A DNA stretch of 64,000 nt from Ilyonectria destructans (GCA_020740775.1 JAHEWK010000017.1:1-64000); one strand, 5' to 3'. Shown: positions 13,086-25,607, numbered from the stretch's first letter. Notes: a model not told the origin generated them from the sequence alone. Program-made: numbers and translations.

Positions 13086-13718
13086 TATGCCGCACACAAA
13101 AAGAGACTCTACTGTCCTCAGTAGGCAAGACAAGGATAGAGCCTAGATCCATTTCCTTCCAAAGTTCCTTGCCAAATCCATCCGCGAGAAATATGCCTCT
13201 CATACCGTAAGACGATCTTGTCTGCATTGGTCGGTCGGCCGGTCGGTCGGCTGCTTGGTGTTGCTATTCAGGCCCAGCGAAGGGGACAGCTTTGAGGGGG
13301 ATCGCCGGTATCCAAAGGAGTTGAACCAACGGGATCCAAAGAGTGCCGCGAGGGCTGTGGTGCCGCGAGGGCTGGGTGCTCAAGAGAGAGCCGGTGTTCG
13401 AGAGAGAGCCGGTGCTTAAGAGAGCTGGTGCTCGGGAGAGCTGGTGCTGAGACGGGCTGGTGCTCAGAAGAGAGCTGGTGCTGAGACGGGCTGGTGCTCG
13501 GGAGAGCTGGTGCTGACGGGCCGGTGTCAGGAGCGCAACTAAGGCGAGTCGGCTAAGATAGGCGATGCTTGAAGAAGCTGGTGCACAGAGGCTGGTGCCA
13601 TCAAAGCTGGTATCGCAAAGCCATGGGCGACTGAAGCGGGTGCTGTCGAAGCTGGTGCTGTCAAAGCTGGTGCTGTCAAAGCTGGTGACCAAGATGCAGC
13701 AGTATAATTGCTACCATT

Positions 13719-13912
13719 TGATACGAAAAGAGGCGATGGCCAAGGGCCAGAGGCCCTAGGGGGCACGAAGGGCCAGAGAGCTGCAATAGCAGGTGATGGA
13801 TTGTATTGTTGTATGAAGAAGAATGATGAAGAAGCAAAGTCAAAAGGGCCCTGCAGGCCCTTTTGAGGCATTGCTCACGTGACTGATGATCCTCACGTGA
13901 TTTCACGTATCA
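13719..13912 (-). repeat. TRIM 5' LTR (right copy)
   Basis: A 194-bp LTR apparently identical to 12892-13085. The target duplication ATCTT follows at 13913-13917. On the minus strand this is the 5' LTR because the TGGTAGCAATTATA primer-site motif lies just inside it. Confidence 0.9.
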
Positions 13913-16246
13913 ATCTTTAGCTTATTAAATAATAAAAAGTCTTATTTTAATTTAATAAAGCTACTTAATTAAAACCAGTTTAAATAGATATATTAAAAAT
14001 TTAGCTAATTATAAAGATTATAAATATATATACTACTTTATAGCTTTATAATAATAATTATTCTATTAATATAATAATTTTATATACTTTATTTCTTATT
14101 TTTAATTTCTTATTTTTAATTATAATTTCTAGAGGTTTATTATTAAGCTAGATTATACTATAAAAAGAATAAGAAAAATAAGAAAAAGATAAAATAAAAA
14201 GCTATATTATAGTATATAATAATTAATAAAATAAAAAAAGATAAATAAATAAAGTAGTAATAATAATAATATTATAAAGTAAATATCTTTTTAATCTATA
14301 TAAATTTATTAATTACCTATTAAAATTATATAATTTTATAGAAGTAACTATAGGTTAATAAGTACTTTTAGCAGTAAAAAAAGCAGCTAAAGTTATTTAA
14401 AAAGCAGATTATTTTATAAAGTATTATTTATAACTATATATAAAGCTTACTTTATAGTATTAAGAGGTTAAAGTACTTTAATATATATATATCTAAAGGG
14501 GAAATTAAAAGCTTAATAGTAAAAGAAAATACTAATAATAATATTAATAATATAAACTATATATTCAGTCTATTTAAAGATTAATAGTTTACTTAAATAG
14601 ATTAAATTTTTTAATTTAATTAGTTATTTTTTTTAATATCTTAATAAGCTATAAAAATAGCTATATCTTAAAAAAGCTAAATTTATTAAAAAAGCTAAAT
14701 TTACTAAAAAGGCTAAATCTACTAAAAAAAGCTAAATTTTAAAAAAGGTAAAATTATAATATATATATAAACTCTATAAGCTTTTTTATATTCTAATTAT
14801 TTTTTTATTTTTATATATATTTTAACTAACTACTTAATTAACTACTTAACTAATTACTTAACTAATTAAAGATATCTACTTTTTACTTTATACTATAAAT
14901 TAATATAGTTTTTTCTAATTATTAGTATACTTATAGCTTCTTTTTTAATCTCTATTATTTAATTTTAAGTAATTTAATTTTTATTTTAAGACTGTAAATT
15001 ACAGCTAAAAAGGTAGAGTTTAAAAATATTATAAAAGTTTAAATTAACTAATTTAATAAGCTTTATTTAATATAGCTAATAGTTTTTAGCTATTATATAA
15101 TTTAAAAGCTAATAAATTAAAATATAACTTTATAACTTTAAGTTATTATAAAGTTAATTTATCTTAAGATTTTAATTTAAAAATACTAAAGATATATACT
15201 TTCTCTAGTAAAAGGAGTATTTATTAATAGCTTATATAGTATTATATAGTTTATATAGCTAATAAATAATATAATATTAATTAACTTATAGCTAAAAAAT
15301 TAATAACTATAAAAGCTTAAGGGAATTTAATTATCTTTAATAGCAGCTATAAAGAATAAAGAGATATTATAAAGAAGGTTATATATTTAGTAGTTAAAAA
15401 AGATAAAAAACTGTAATTAAATATATAATTAATAGATTAAGTTTCTTATTATACTTATATAAGTATATAACTATATAAAATTTAAAATAGTAGTTAAAAT
15501 AGTAATTTTAATAATACTATATAAGTATATAAAATATATTTACTGTACTTTCTTATATAGTATCTACTTTATCTATTAATATAACTTAATTATACTTAAT
15601 ATCTTTAAGTATATTACTAAATATAATACCCCTCTTATTTAAGTATAGTATAATTAATCTTTTTACTAATATAAACTCAGTATAATTAGTTTATTCCTTA
15701 AGATATATATAATTATTATATAATCTAATTAGGCCTTATTAAAATACCTCTAAAAGGTCTTTTTAAGGTTAATTTCTTCTTTTATTTATCTTTTATCTTT
15801 TATCTTTTATCTTTTATCTTTTATCTTTTATCTTTTATCTTTTATCTTTTATCTTTTATCTTTTATCTTTTATCTTTTATCTTTTATCTTTTATCTTTTA
15901 TCTTTTATCTTTTATCTTTTATCTTTTATCTTTTATCTTTTATCTTTTATCTTTTATCTTTTTTTTATCTTTTATCTTTTATCTTTTATCTTTTATCTTT
16001 TATCTTTTATCTCTTATATCTCTTTATCTCTTTTCTACCTATATCTCTCTTTTAGCTATATCTCTCTTTTTCTAATTATATCTCTTTCTTAATTATATCT
16101 CTTCTTTCTAGTTATATTCTTTTACTCTTATATTTCTTATATCTCTCTTTTCTAAGAAAATCTCCTCTCTTTACCTTATAAGCTATATCTTTAGCTAAAG
16201 AAACCCCTTAGGGAGATTAACTTAAATAGTAAATACTAACTCTAAC
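13913..16246. other. AT-rich gene-free block
   Basis: Strongly AT-rich DNA without ORFs. Short local repeats occur (GCTAAATTTACTAAAAA steps near 14680-14740; TTAACTAATTACTTAA steps near 14825-14860). The right third carries the ATCTTTT minisatellite listed separately. The last five bases (CTAAC, 16242-16246) are the left target duplication of the Gypsy element. Confidence 0.6.
15785..16012. repeat. (ATCTTTT)n heptanucleotide minisatellite
   Basis: Roughly thirty nearly perfect copies of the 7-bp unit ATCTTTT, with one slip to a longer T run near 15960. One strand is purely C/T except for the A. Copies are homogeneous, unlike the eroded surroundings, so the array probably expanded after RIP acted. 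Confidence 0.95.
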
Positions 16247-16407
16247 TGATACATATGTCATATGGACTATAGGGGTCAGGTTATATATAGAAAGTAAGAT
16301 ATCTTATCTATAGATAAGCTGAGCAGATTATCTTATATAACAGCTAGCTGCTCAGTAGATATCTGGCTTGTTAGGCATCCCTAGGATACAGCTAGCTGCA
16401 TGCATTA
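16247..16407 (-). repeat. Gypsy 3' LTR
   Basis: A 161-bp repeat aligning along its length with 23662-23822 and with the solo LTR at 37260-37420. It starts TGATACATATG and ends TGCATTA. Differences from the solo LTR are almost all G-to-A or C-to-T, so this copy has been hit by RIP. Confidence 0.9.
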
Positions 16408-17048
16408 TATCCCGGGCTTTAAAAGAAGCTATTACTGTCCTCAGTAAGCCTCTTCTATCTATCTTCTATATTTCCTTCCCTATTACATCTTGCAATCTTC
16501 CTTCCTGATTAGCATAGCCCTTAGCTGCAGCCGCAGCGTAGCTTAGCGCAGCGGAACGGGGCATCTTTATCTTCTTTATCATCAGAGGGATACTGGGCTT
16601 TAAAGTCCCGTACCAGCTATAGGTCGATATTCTCGCTGCGGACCCAAGAGTCATGCTGCAGTCCCTATCCCTTCCAGCGGACTATAAAGCCCTCGAAAGG
16701 CGTAGCGGCGCGGCCTAGGTTACGGACTTACTTAAATAGCAGTCTCTCAACTTCATACTGGTCTCCGACCTCTCCGTCTTCCTCCAGAGGGTCCAGTTCG
16801 TCGGGCTGGAAGTCGTCAGCATGGGCAGGCTGCAGGTACCTACAAGAGATCACTGAATGGATCTTCATAGTGCTCGGCAGGTCCAGTCGGCAGGCTAAAT
16901 CCCCTACTATTTTCAGTATCTTATAGGGCCCCGAGCGCTATTGCGACCACTTCCGTAGGGGCCTTCCGGGCAGATAATACCCATTATAGAGCCGTAGGTA
17001 CATACAGTCTCCTGCCTTCAGCTGGATTAGCCGGTGCTTGGCATCGTA

Positions 17049-17750
17049 CTAGCACTTAGCCTTAGCGGCTGTAAAGTCCATAGCAAGCTGGGCATCCTTA
17101 CGGACAGCTTCACGCATAAAGACCAGATCAGGGACGTTATCGTCGGGCTGGAATAACTCTAAGGGCCTATAGAGGCTAAAGCCGTAGATAAACTTATACA
17201 CTAAGGTCTTCGTCCCTATATTATAGGCCCTATTAAGGTTCCACTGGAGGGCCGGCAGCAGATAGGTCCAGTTATCGCCAGAGTGCTCTATATTATAGAA
17301 GCGTAGAACTATCTCTACAGTCTGGTTCCGCCGTTCGGCGAGACCGTCAGCAGACGGATAGTAGGCTGCAGTCATTACTAGCCGGGTTTTAAAGCTCTTC
17401 TAGAGGCCTCTCTAGAAGGGCGATATAAACTTGAAGTTGCAGTCCGAGATGATAACCTTAGGTATACCCCAGTCCGACAGTATAAGCTGCCAGGCTAAGA
17501 TAGTGGCTCAGTCGGCTGCTATATATCGGCAATAGCTAGGGATTAGCAGGTTCCTCTTGCTTGTAGTGTAGGTTACAGTTATTAGCTGGTTAAAGGTATT
17601 AAAGCCCTCTAGGGCCTATAGGGAGTCCTTTAAGGAAATAGGGGGCATCTTAGTGATAAAGTCGATAGCAATTATATGCATCGGCAATAGAGGGGCCCAA
17701 ACGGGCTGATAGTTGCCAATCCGTTATTACCGATCTATCTATCTAAGATA
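17049..17750 (-). pseudogene. Integrase region of the Gypsy element
   Basis: The longest surviving piece (17049-17375, 108 codons) reads TAAYYPSADGLAERRNQT with the catalytic Glu, followed by the usual WNLNRAYNIGT-like segment. Upstream, in pieces separated by stops, AIDFITKMPP and SDWGIPKVIISD supply the two Asp positions of a D-D-35-E retroviral-type integrase. Stops interrupt the domain, so no active enzyme is expected. Confidence 0.85.
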
Positions 17751-17999
17751 GCAGGTCTTACAGCTATAGATATACTTTCTTATTCAAGTCAAGAGGTTTC
17801 AAATTAATAGGCCTAATAGCTCCCTCATTATCCATTCTATACTAAAGTAATACTAGTCGTTATAGGCCATCTTTAGCATATCGTTAATTATAGCAAAAGG
17901 GACGCAGAGTCAGTTATAGCCGTTAACGCCGTCATAATAGAGAAGGCCATCTTAAAGGCGGAAAGACAGCCCGCACTTTAAAGCATTAACAGCATCCTT

Positions 18000-20000
18000 A
18001 CCGTTTAGAGCCTTAAGGTCTACTTTCTTAGCTAGGATTATAGAAATAATCTTCTTATAATAAAGGTCCCTAATATATCCCTTCCGAAATCGGATCTTCA
18101 ACTCATCTGCCATCAGAGCTTCCATAGCAACAAGCACATCGTCAAGCGCTATATAGTCCGGTCTTATACAGGCTGGGTTATTATCAATCTCTAGAGCCAT
18201 TAAGCAGCTTAGGGCATTCAGAATAAAGTTCTTTTCCCCGGGCAGATAGTATACCCAGAGATCGTATTCTAATAGATAGATTAATACTACTACCAGCTGT
18301 CAGTTGGCGCGATCTATACTTATTATAGCCAGTATTATCTTCTTGACGATTTACTTTATAGCCGAATAGTCTATTAGGACCTCAATTGTATATTGCAACA
18401 ACTGCAGTAACGTCCGGAGCCTTCTAACGGCCCAGACCAGGCAGGCAACTTCAAGCTCTATTAGGCTGTATCGCTATTCCGCTGGGGTCAGCTTGCAGCT
18501 GAGGAAGCAGATTGGCTGGACTGCCGTCGCGGGGATGTAGGTTCCGGGCTCCCAGTTGTATCCTTCCCTTAGGTGGAATAAAACTGCTCCAAAGCCCCAT
18601 TCTAAGCTTCCGTCAACCTGCAGAAAGAGACGGCATTAGGGGTCAAGATGTAACAGCATCCGGCTGGTTGCTATACTCCTCTATAGGGCCTTAAAAACAA
18701 TATATTTCTATCCTGTTAGCTTATAGAAGGTCGTATGTATATACACCTTATGTTTATTTAGGTTATTATTAACAACCTGACCTTTCTTCTATCTCTGGGC
18801 TAGAAGAGCTACCTTCTGTTCCTATAGAGGCTTAATAAGCTGGCTGTAGTATAGAATAAGGTAACGGATATACCCTATAGTGCTGATATATTATTTAAGG
18901 CTGGCAAGCTAACAAGGAAATTCAAGCTTAGTAAAGGCAGCTATCTATTCCTCTATTATCATTAAACCTAGGGCGTTAACATAGAAGCCTAATAGCTATA
19001 CGCTGGGGTATTCAATCCAGCTCTTAGTCGGCAAAATTATTAGGTTCTTACTCTAGAATAGCTGGAATAGTATCTCCAGGTGCTATAGATACTCATCTTC
19101 CGTCTTCAAGAAGATAATAATATCGTCGATAAAGGTACAGCAGAATGTTTAATAGGGCCTTAACAGGCGATCTATATACCTCTATATATATACTGGGGAG
19201 TTGCAGAAGCCTATAGGGGCCACTATTAATCTCTCCAGGCCTCTATAGCTAGTTATTATAAATTGATCTTAATGTTTTAGTATAACGCCGAACTGGAAGA
19301 AGAAAGATAAGGTGTTAATCGCTGTAATAAATCGGGCGCCTCAAAGGGCCTGGATGACGTCTTCTTATCGCAGCAGCAGGTAGTTATCCGGAATCGTAAT
19401 TTTATTTAGGGCTTATAAATTGACTACTATATGGCTTTTAGCTTTACTATTGACAGTCCGCCAGACTATAAAGATAGGGGCTGCAAAAGATATAGGTTCT
19501 TTAGCCTAATTAAGTCTGCCTTAGTTATAGAGCTTATTGAACTTTTTGTCGATAAACTTCCAGTCTTTTAGGCCGGCTGGATAGGGCCATTAGGCGATCT
19601 TATATTTATGCCAGTTATTAATTAATAGAACCTGTATTTCCTCTCCCTTAGGAACCTTAACGAGGCCTATATCGACCCAAAGCTTAGTATAGTCCTTAAT
19701 AAGTCTTCAGATCTGCCGAGTAAATCGGCGGCTGCAAGTATAGATATATATACCTTCCGCTATAGTCTCTTCAGGCAGGTTAGGGGTCTATTGGATGAAG
19801 GCTTAGGTGGGTCTTTAGGCCTTAGCTTCTATAATGATCTCATCTGCAGTAGGGTCTATAGTAGCTCCCTTGCAGAGAACTAATAGGTCTGACGGAGCTA
19901 TATCTGCAGCGGGGGTATTACTTACGGCGGAAGCAATATATACAGCTGCTTGACAGGGCATCTTATGTCGCTGCTTTCAGGCTAGGTTGCTGGCCTATAT
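18000..20000 (-). pseudogene. RT and RNase H region of the Gypsy element
   Basis: The minus strand reads VAPIGFCNSPVYIQRYIDRL and then CTFIDDIIIFLKTEDEYL around 19200-19080, matching the MPFGL.NAP and YxDD box of Ty3/Gypsy reverse transcriptase. RNase H-like sequence follows toward 18000. An isolated open stretch at 17952-18200 lies beyond it. Stops are dense. Confidence 0.75.
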
Positions 20001-23000
20001 ATCGGCAAAGATAGTATTACTTAGGGTCTCTAGGGCTAATAGTATAGACTTTTCTTATTGCCAGTTAATACTATAGTCTCCTGAGGCAATAGTCTTAATA
20101 TCTTTACTAAGGGCGAATTCACTAGCTATTATAGCTAAGCCAGCTGTATCTCTATAGCTATTGCTAATAGTATTACTGCTGCCGGCTTTAAGACTGGATA
20201 CAGCTGCAGCTATAGCTACAGTTAGAGCGATAAGGGCATTAGACCAGGTTGTCACGAGGTAGCTATCTTCTTTATATTCCATAACGTTCCCAACCTTCTG
20301 CTTGTAATAAAGCTGGATATTACCCTTAGTGTTATTAATAATTAGTATAGCCAGCAGGGAGTTAGTATTAATAATCGTATTAACTGCAGTCAGCAGGAAG
20401 ATATAGAAGGTAAAAGATCAGTCTTTTAGAACCTCCTTCCAGTAGGTAGAGACTATATAAGTCTGCCCGGCCGGAATAACAGTATTCCAGGCCACACCAA
20501 TCTATCTGATGACCTTCTTATACAGCTAGAGGATCTTAAAGAGGAAGTAGAAGTTATTTAGAACTATACAGTAAATCTGCTTTTAGAAGAGCAGGATATT
20601 ATAGGTATAGAGGTTAAGAAAGACTGTACCCAGTAGAGCTATCGGCTTTAAAGCATCCTGGACTCAGGCTGAGCAGGTAAACTTAGTAATCTTTACGGTA
20701 GTACTATTAGCTTTAAAGCCTTAAATATAGAGGCTAAAGGTAGCCTACTTATATAGCTACTATTATCTGCAGATACTATCAATAAATACTGGCGGCTTAT
20801 TCTTAATAGTATACTCTAGGCTCTATAGCCAGATCCAGTCAATAATAGGGTTTCTACAGCCAGAATTAATATAGATTTCCACAGAGTCCTTAGCGTCGGG
20901 CGATAACTTTATAGTAATACGCATATACATATATCAAGCACCCTATAGGGCTTGGGGCTTTAATACCAGCAGTTACTAGGCTGTTATAAGTGCCGGCTCT
21001 AATATAGTCGGCTTCAGTGTAGTCGGCTTCAGTATAGTTCCAGAGGCTGGAATTATCTTTCTGTAGCAGCTATTTTTAAGATAGGCAAAGAGCTTATTCT
21101 GCAACTAAAAGACCTTCTTACACCTCTTATATTAAGGTGCCTTAAGCTGGTTTAATAGTCCCTCTAGCACTAACTCAGACGGTTTAATATAACACCTAGC
21201 AATAAGGTATTCCTCTAGAATAAACTGGGACGGAAAGGTCTGTTGGCAGGTATAGCACTATATCATACTAGCTATAGCAGCTAGATCTTATAATCCTTAG
21301 GTCATAGCAGAGAAATAGGCCTTTTGAGACTGTATTAAGGATATAGATAAATCCGATATAGACCCATTATCTTCCTTATTGGCATCTTGGCTGTTATCAG
21401 TATCCTTGCTAGCCAGATATTTCTTTTTAAAGTAGACCTTCTTTTCGGACTTAATGTCGCTATCTCGTAAGGGTCGGTCTCTGTAATTATTATAGAAGCC
21501 TTATTTCTTATCTTGTGGCCGGTTATAGCTGCAGCGCCGGTTATTATTATAGCTTAAGGGCCGGCTATATCGGTAGCCGGGCTGTTAGTCGTCTTAAGGT
21601 CCGTTGCAGCAGCTGTATTCGCCACAGCGGCCGTCTTCGTCGCGGCGGCTATCTCGGGCTCTATCTTACTGGCCTCTTTGGGTATTATCGCCACAGCTGT
21701 AGCAGTTTCCTCTGTTAAAGGACTAACCTTAGCGGCTCCGTCGGGAAGATAGCTGCTCATCCCGCAGTATTATTACATCAATAGTCGGGCGGCGTTCTTT
21801 ACATTTCTGGATGAATGCCGTTAGAGATATCCTTTTCTTCGGGATGCTAAGGAATTAAGAGATCTTAATATCGATAAGCAGAAAGATAGTCTAAAGGATA
21901 AGACAGTCTTTATTATATCCAATCTGCTTGGCAAGGCTAGCCTTTTGCTGGGCCCACTATATAAGGGATATATTAGTCCGGGCCAGCTGGAGGGTATACT
22001 TATCCGTCTGAAGCTCTGCAATAAGCTCTATATCTAACCGCTTAAAGTATCGGACTAGCTTATTGCAGAAGGTCGAGATAGATACTTATAGCAGCTTCTT
22101 ATAAGCCCAAGCATTCAGCTCCCCTATAAACCACCCCTAGGCTTCACCACCCAGTAGGAAGGTATAGTACTCTTGCAGATAGTTATCTCTATAGTGTTAG
22201 AATATATAGAGGTATTTACAGAAGAGATAGATATCTATATATATCTACTTGCCCTGGACGATAATAAGGCCGGTCTTCTTATAGTCCTTAAAATCGGGAT
22301 TAAAGGTGCTAACAGTCTCCCGCTTAATCCACTTAACTACCAATCTATTAGTTCCAGTAGAGAAGGAGGTTATATTGCAGCTATAATATTTAGCAAGACT
22401 AATACTTTTATCTAAGGAAGAGAGATTGTTATCTTTATTAGTCCCACAGCAGGAGTTATAATAAGTCTGATACTGGCAGCTAGTCCCTAGCAGGCTGCCT
22501 GGAGTCTTATATTATAGGCTAGAAAGGGGGTCTTATAACTATATAGCGCAGGGAGGATTAGGCTCGATAGGCTCTATCTGTATAATTATAGCCTTATTGG
22601 TATCATTATCGATATCGTTAAAGTTAAAGGCCTATACAATCCGCTCCCTTCAGGCAGGTAGGTATACCAGATATAAAAGACTGGCCCGGGGGAGTAACTG
22701 AAGGTCTCAAGCCCTCTTGCTAGTAGAGGTATATCTTGCCATAAAGGCCTATATATTGTAGGCAATATCGACGTCCCAGATCTTCATTCCGTTTAGAACA
22801 TCTAGAGTTAGATATTCTATAACTAGATGAGCGTACCGTATAGCCCAGCTAAAGGCACTATAGTAGTCTGCATCTTCAAGCCATCTTAAAGCTTCAGCCT
22901 TTTGGATGTCTTAGTCAACCAGAAATCGACGGGACGGCCGAGGCTGGTTATTATTATGGCCCTAGTCTTACGGACTAGGGAGCTCAATGGAGGACAAGTC

Positions 23001-23661
23001 TATACTATCGGGCTCGTAATGTAAATAGGCCATAAAAGGGGGCCTCGGTGCGATAGCTCTATCAGTACTAGGGGAAGATAGGGGTTATATATATATGGTA
23101 TTATATAACAGAGGGCTAGGCTGACCCAGAGCTCTATATAACAGAGGGCTAGAATGACCTAGGGCTCTATGTGACAGAGGGACGAGGTAGTCTAGGGCTC
23201 TGTACAACAGAGGGCAGGGCCTGGTGTAACAGAGGGCTCAGGGCTCTGCGTAACAGAGGGTAGGGCCCTATATAACTGAGGGCTCATACCACCTAGGGCT
23301 CCGTAGCGAGACGGGCCACAGACCACAACTCCAGAAGGTTGTTATTTGCCAAAGACAGAGCTCTTACGAGCTGTCTTTGCAGGTGGATAGATATAGGCAG
23401 AGCAGGCTATTCGAAGCCTATTACTCGGATAGTCGTTGTGTAAGTCCCCTAGCAGCTAGGGAACGGGGATGTAACAATAAGGGCAGGGGGCCCTTGTGAT
23501 GGTGTAGATCCAGCGGTGGCTGCAGCAATAGCGGCCTGCTAGAATTAATAGCTAGATCTAGAATTCTGGTCGGCGTAATATACTGGGCGTAGTGTGCAAT
23601 AAAAATCAACTAAGATATATTGCTAGTGCTGATCTTTGGAAGTATATAATTGCTACCAGTT

Positions 23662-23822
23662 TGATATATATATTATATAGACTATGGGGGTTAGATTATA
23701 TATAGAAAGTAAGATATCTTATCTATAGATAAGTTGAGCAGATTATCTTATATAACGGCTAGCTGCTCAGTAGATATCTGGCTTGCCAGGTATCCCTAGG
23801 ATACAGCTAGCTGCATACATTA
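23662..23822 (-). repeat. Gypsy 5' LTR
   Basis: A 161-bp LTR; the duplicate of 16247-16407. Immediately inside it the minus strand reads AACTGGTAGCAATTATA, the presumed tRNA primer site. The target duplication CTAAC follows at 23823-23827. Confidence 0.9.
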
Positions 23823-24754
23823 CTAACTATAACTCTATCTAATAGTAATAGTAGCAGTCTATTTAGTAAATCTCACTAAGAGTATTATTTTTTAAACTCT
23901 AATAAATAGATAGAAATAAAGAAAGCTATCTATATTAGGTATTAATATCTATACAATTTAAGAAAACTACAGAAAGACTCTTCTTCTATATAAGAAAAAG
24001 GAGAAATAGTAGGTATCTTAATATTAATATACTGAATCTTATAGTAATATCTATAATTAAAGAGCTAAAGCTGGTATTAATTAGTAATATAAGTTCTATA
24101 ATTATTTAGTATAGTTATATCTTTAGCTATTTTTTATAATATATTTTTCAGTAACTTATTACTTACTAATTATATAATATATATATTATATTACCTTATT
24201 AATAATAATTTATTCTAATAGATTATTCTATTATAATTAGCTAGTTACTAAAAGAAAGTAAATAGATTTCTTTATATAAAGATATTTCTATTAATAGTTT
24301 TAAAGATAAAAAGAAAATAAAAAAAAATAGTAAAACTTATAAATATTTTAAATAAGTATAAAAGCTATTAAAATACACTCTTTAAACTTTAATATCTAAT
24401 TATTATATAGTATCTTTTATATTTTATTACTTTCTTCTAACTCTTTATTAAAATCTACTTCTTTATTTAAATTTAGATTTAAATCTAATAGATTATATAT
24501 AAAACTAAAAGTACTTAACCTAAAGAATATTTAGAATTTAATTTCTTATAAAATAAACTTAAAATTAAAAAGATCTATTATATAGTATTAATAATATATA
24601 AGATAAGGCTTAAGCTATACAAGATATATTAGAGCAGTTTAAAAAGTATTTAAATGCGGAAGGAGGCTATAGGGAGTAAGGATATATCTCTTAGTTTCAG
24701 TCCTACTTTATTTACAAACAAAACTCTAGCGACGACGACGTTAAAGCAGATTAA
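23823..24754. other. AT-rich spacer
   Basis: RIP-like AT-rich DNA to about 24650, then a change to even GC. No gene or clear repeat is seen. The composition step at 24650-24720 marks the edge of the next gene-bearing island. Confidence 0.55.
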
Positions 24755-25020
24755 GTTGGTGATGATAATAGGAAGAGACTGAAAAACGCACCCGCAGACT
24801 TTCAAGCTCTCGTCGATAAGGCCTCTTCTCTCTCAGAGGCTCTGCTCAGCGAGTTTGTCAAGGCACGTGCGGCGCAGCGAGACGAGATGCAGCAGAAGAT
24901 GGAGATGCTGCAGCACGACGAGGGCGAAGCGCTTGCGGAGCTGACTAAGGTGGAGGCCGAAGCTGGGAAGCTGCAAGAGCTCGCTAGGTTGAGGGATAGT
25001 CATCCCTTCATCCTTGTAGG
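24755..25020 (+). pseudogene. Fragment encoding a charged coiled-coil segment
   Basis: An open frame just after a TAA reads RKRLKNAPADFQALVDKASS and goes on through EALLSEFVKARAAQRDE to MQQKMEMLQHDEGEALAELT, a heptad-like, Glu/Lys-rich helix. It has coding character but no good start; the first ATG is at 24887. Around 25005 the frame runs into a MITE-like sequence, so the tail of the ORF is not native. The parent family is not recognised. It is probably the remnant of a larger gene cut by the transposon. Confidence 0.4.
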
Positions 25021-25256
25021 TTACCTCGGGTACATATATAACAAGACCTCTTTCGCCAGGCATCCGCTATGCCCCCTATAGCTTCAGGGGCAGTAGGCAC
25101 TGCTGGCTGAGGGCTAGTGGTAACCGGTGTGCTGTAACTGATGAGATTTTAGGCTTGTTAAAAGGAGTAAGTACTTAATGTACTTATCCTTGGATTGATT
25201 GGTTGCCTTAGAATCGTTGCTTTTTCTTGTGACAAAACTTTTGAAATACTCCTCCG
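25005..25256 (+). mobile_element. Left-truncated copy of a TA-target MITE
   Basis: About 250 bp aligns with the inverted form of the complete MITE at 60218-60519. Shared segments include GGTACATAT, ATCCGCTA, CTTCAGGGG, GTGCTGTAA, AAGTACTTA and GATTGGTTG. It ends with ACTTTTGAAATACTCCTCCG followed by TA (25257-25258), equivalent to the MITE terminus. The opposite terminal repeat is missing, so the copy is truncated or badly eroded on its left. Confidence 0.7.
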
Positions 25257-25607
25257 TACCCGTCCTTCCAAAACTGGACGGGGCTCGTCCCAGTTACTAT
25301 ATTAAGTATAGCGCCTCCGCCAAAGAAACAACTTGGGAAGGATAAACCCCGATGGGCGAATAGCATTAACCCAACAAACCTCCGCCTTTCCCAGACTGTT
25401 TTAGTTGGACGAGGAACCATCCTGGCGCATATAATGATGAGGCTACCAGAGAGCATGGGTGACGATTACCTCGAAAGTAATCGATTTGCATGGCTACTGG
25501 ATGCCAGTGCATACGGCAGCTCTCTAAGATTCACGGAGGATGTGGATTTTCGAGGATAGTACTGCAAACCATAAGTCAAGCGACTAATATAGCAGACCAC
25601 CCCGCGT
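25257..25607. other. Intergenic region downstream of the NLR gene
   Basis: About 350 bp of even GC between the MITE end and the stop codon of the minus-strand NLR gene. No ORF of coding character or repeat is seen; it presumably holds the NLR 3' end. Confidence 0.5.

Larger units (their letters stand above)
12892..13912 (-). mobile_element. TRIM-type miniature LTR retrotransposon
   Basis: A 1021-bp element is bounded by two direct repeats of 194 bp (12892-13085 and 13719-13912) that I read as identical. They begin TGATACG and end CGTATCA, and the element is flanked by the 5-bp duplication ATCTT. Read on the minus strand, the sequence just inside the 5' LTR (13912-13719) is AATGGTAGCAATTATAC, a primer-binding-site-like TGG start. 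The internal 633 bp has no conserved coding domain; it is rich in degenerate GAGAGCTGGTGCT and GCTGGTGCTGTCAAA repeats. The GC-rich, un-RIPed state in an AT-rich block and the identical LTRs point to a recent insertion. It carries no gag or pol and must depend on another element's enzymes. Confidence 0.9.
16247..23822 (-). mobile_element. Full-length RIP-degraded Ty3/Gypsy retrotransposon
   Basis: 7576 bp bounded by 161-bp LTRs (16247-16407 and 23662-23822) and flanked by the perfect 5-bp duplication CTAAC (16242-16246 and 23823-23827). Coding remnants run on the minus strand in the order gag zinc-finger-like CYTCQQTFPSQ (about 21.2 kb), protease-like INSGCRNPIIDW (about 20.9 kb; family has DSG), RT with APIGFCNSP and FIDDIIIFLK (about 19.1-19.2 kb), RNase H, then integrase with AIDFITKMPP, SDWGIPKVIISD and AYYPSADGLAERRNQ (about 17.7-17.3 kb). 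RT before integrase is diagnostic of Ty3/Gypsy. Many frames are broken by stops, so it is inactive. Primer site inside the right LTR reads TGGTAGCAATTATA. Confidence 0.93.

Noticed and set aside
22173..22415. 80-codon plus-strand frame inside the Gypsy element
   Set aside because: It lies antisense to gag-pol and has no independent support.
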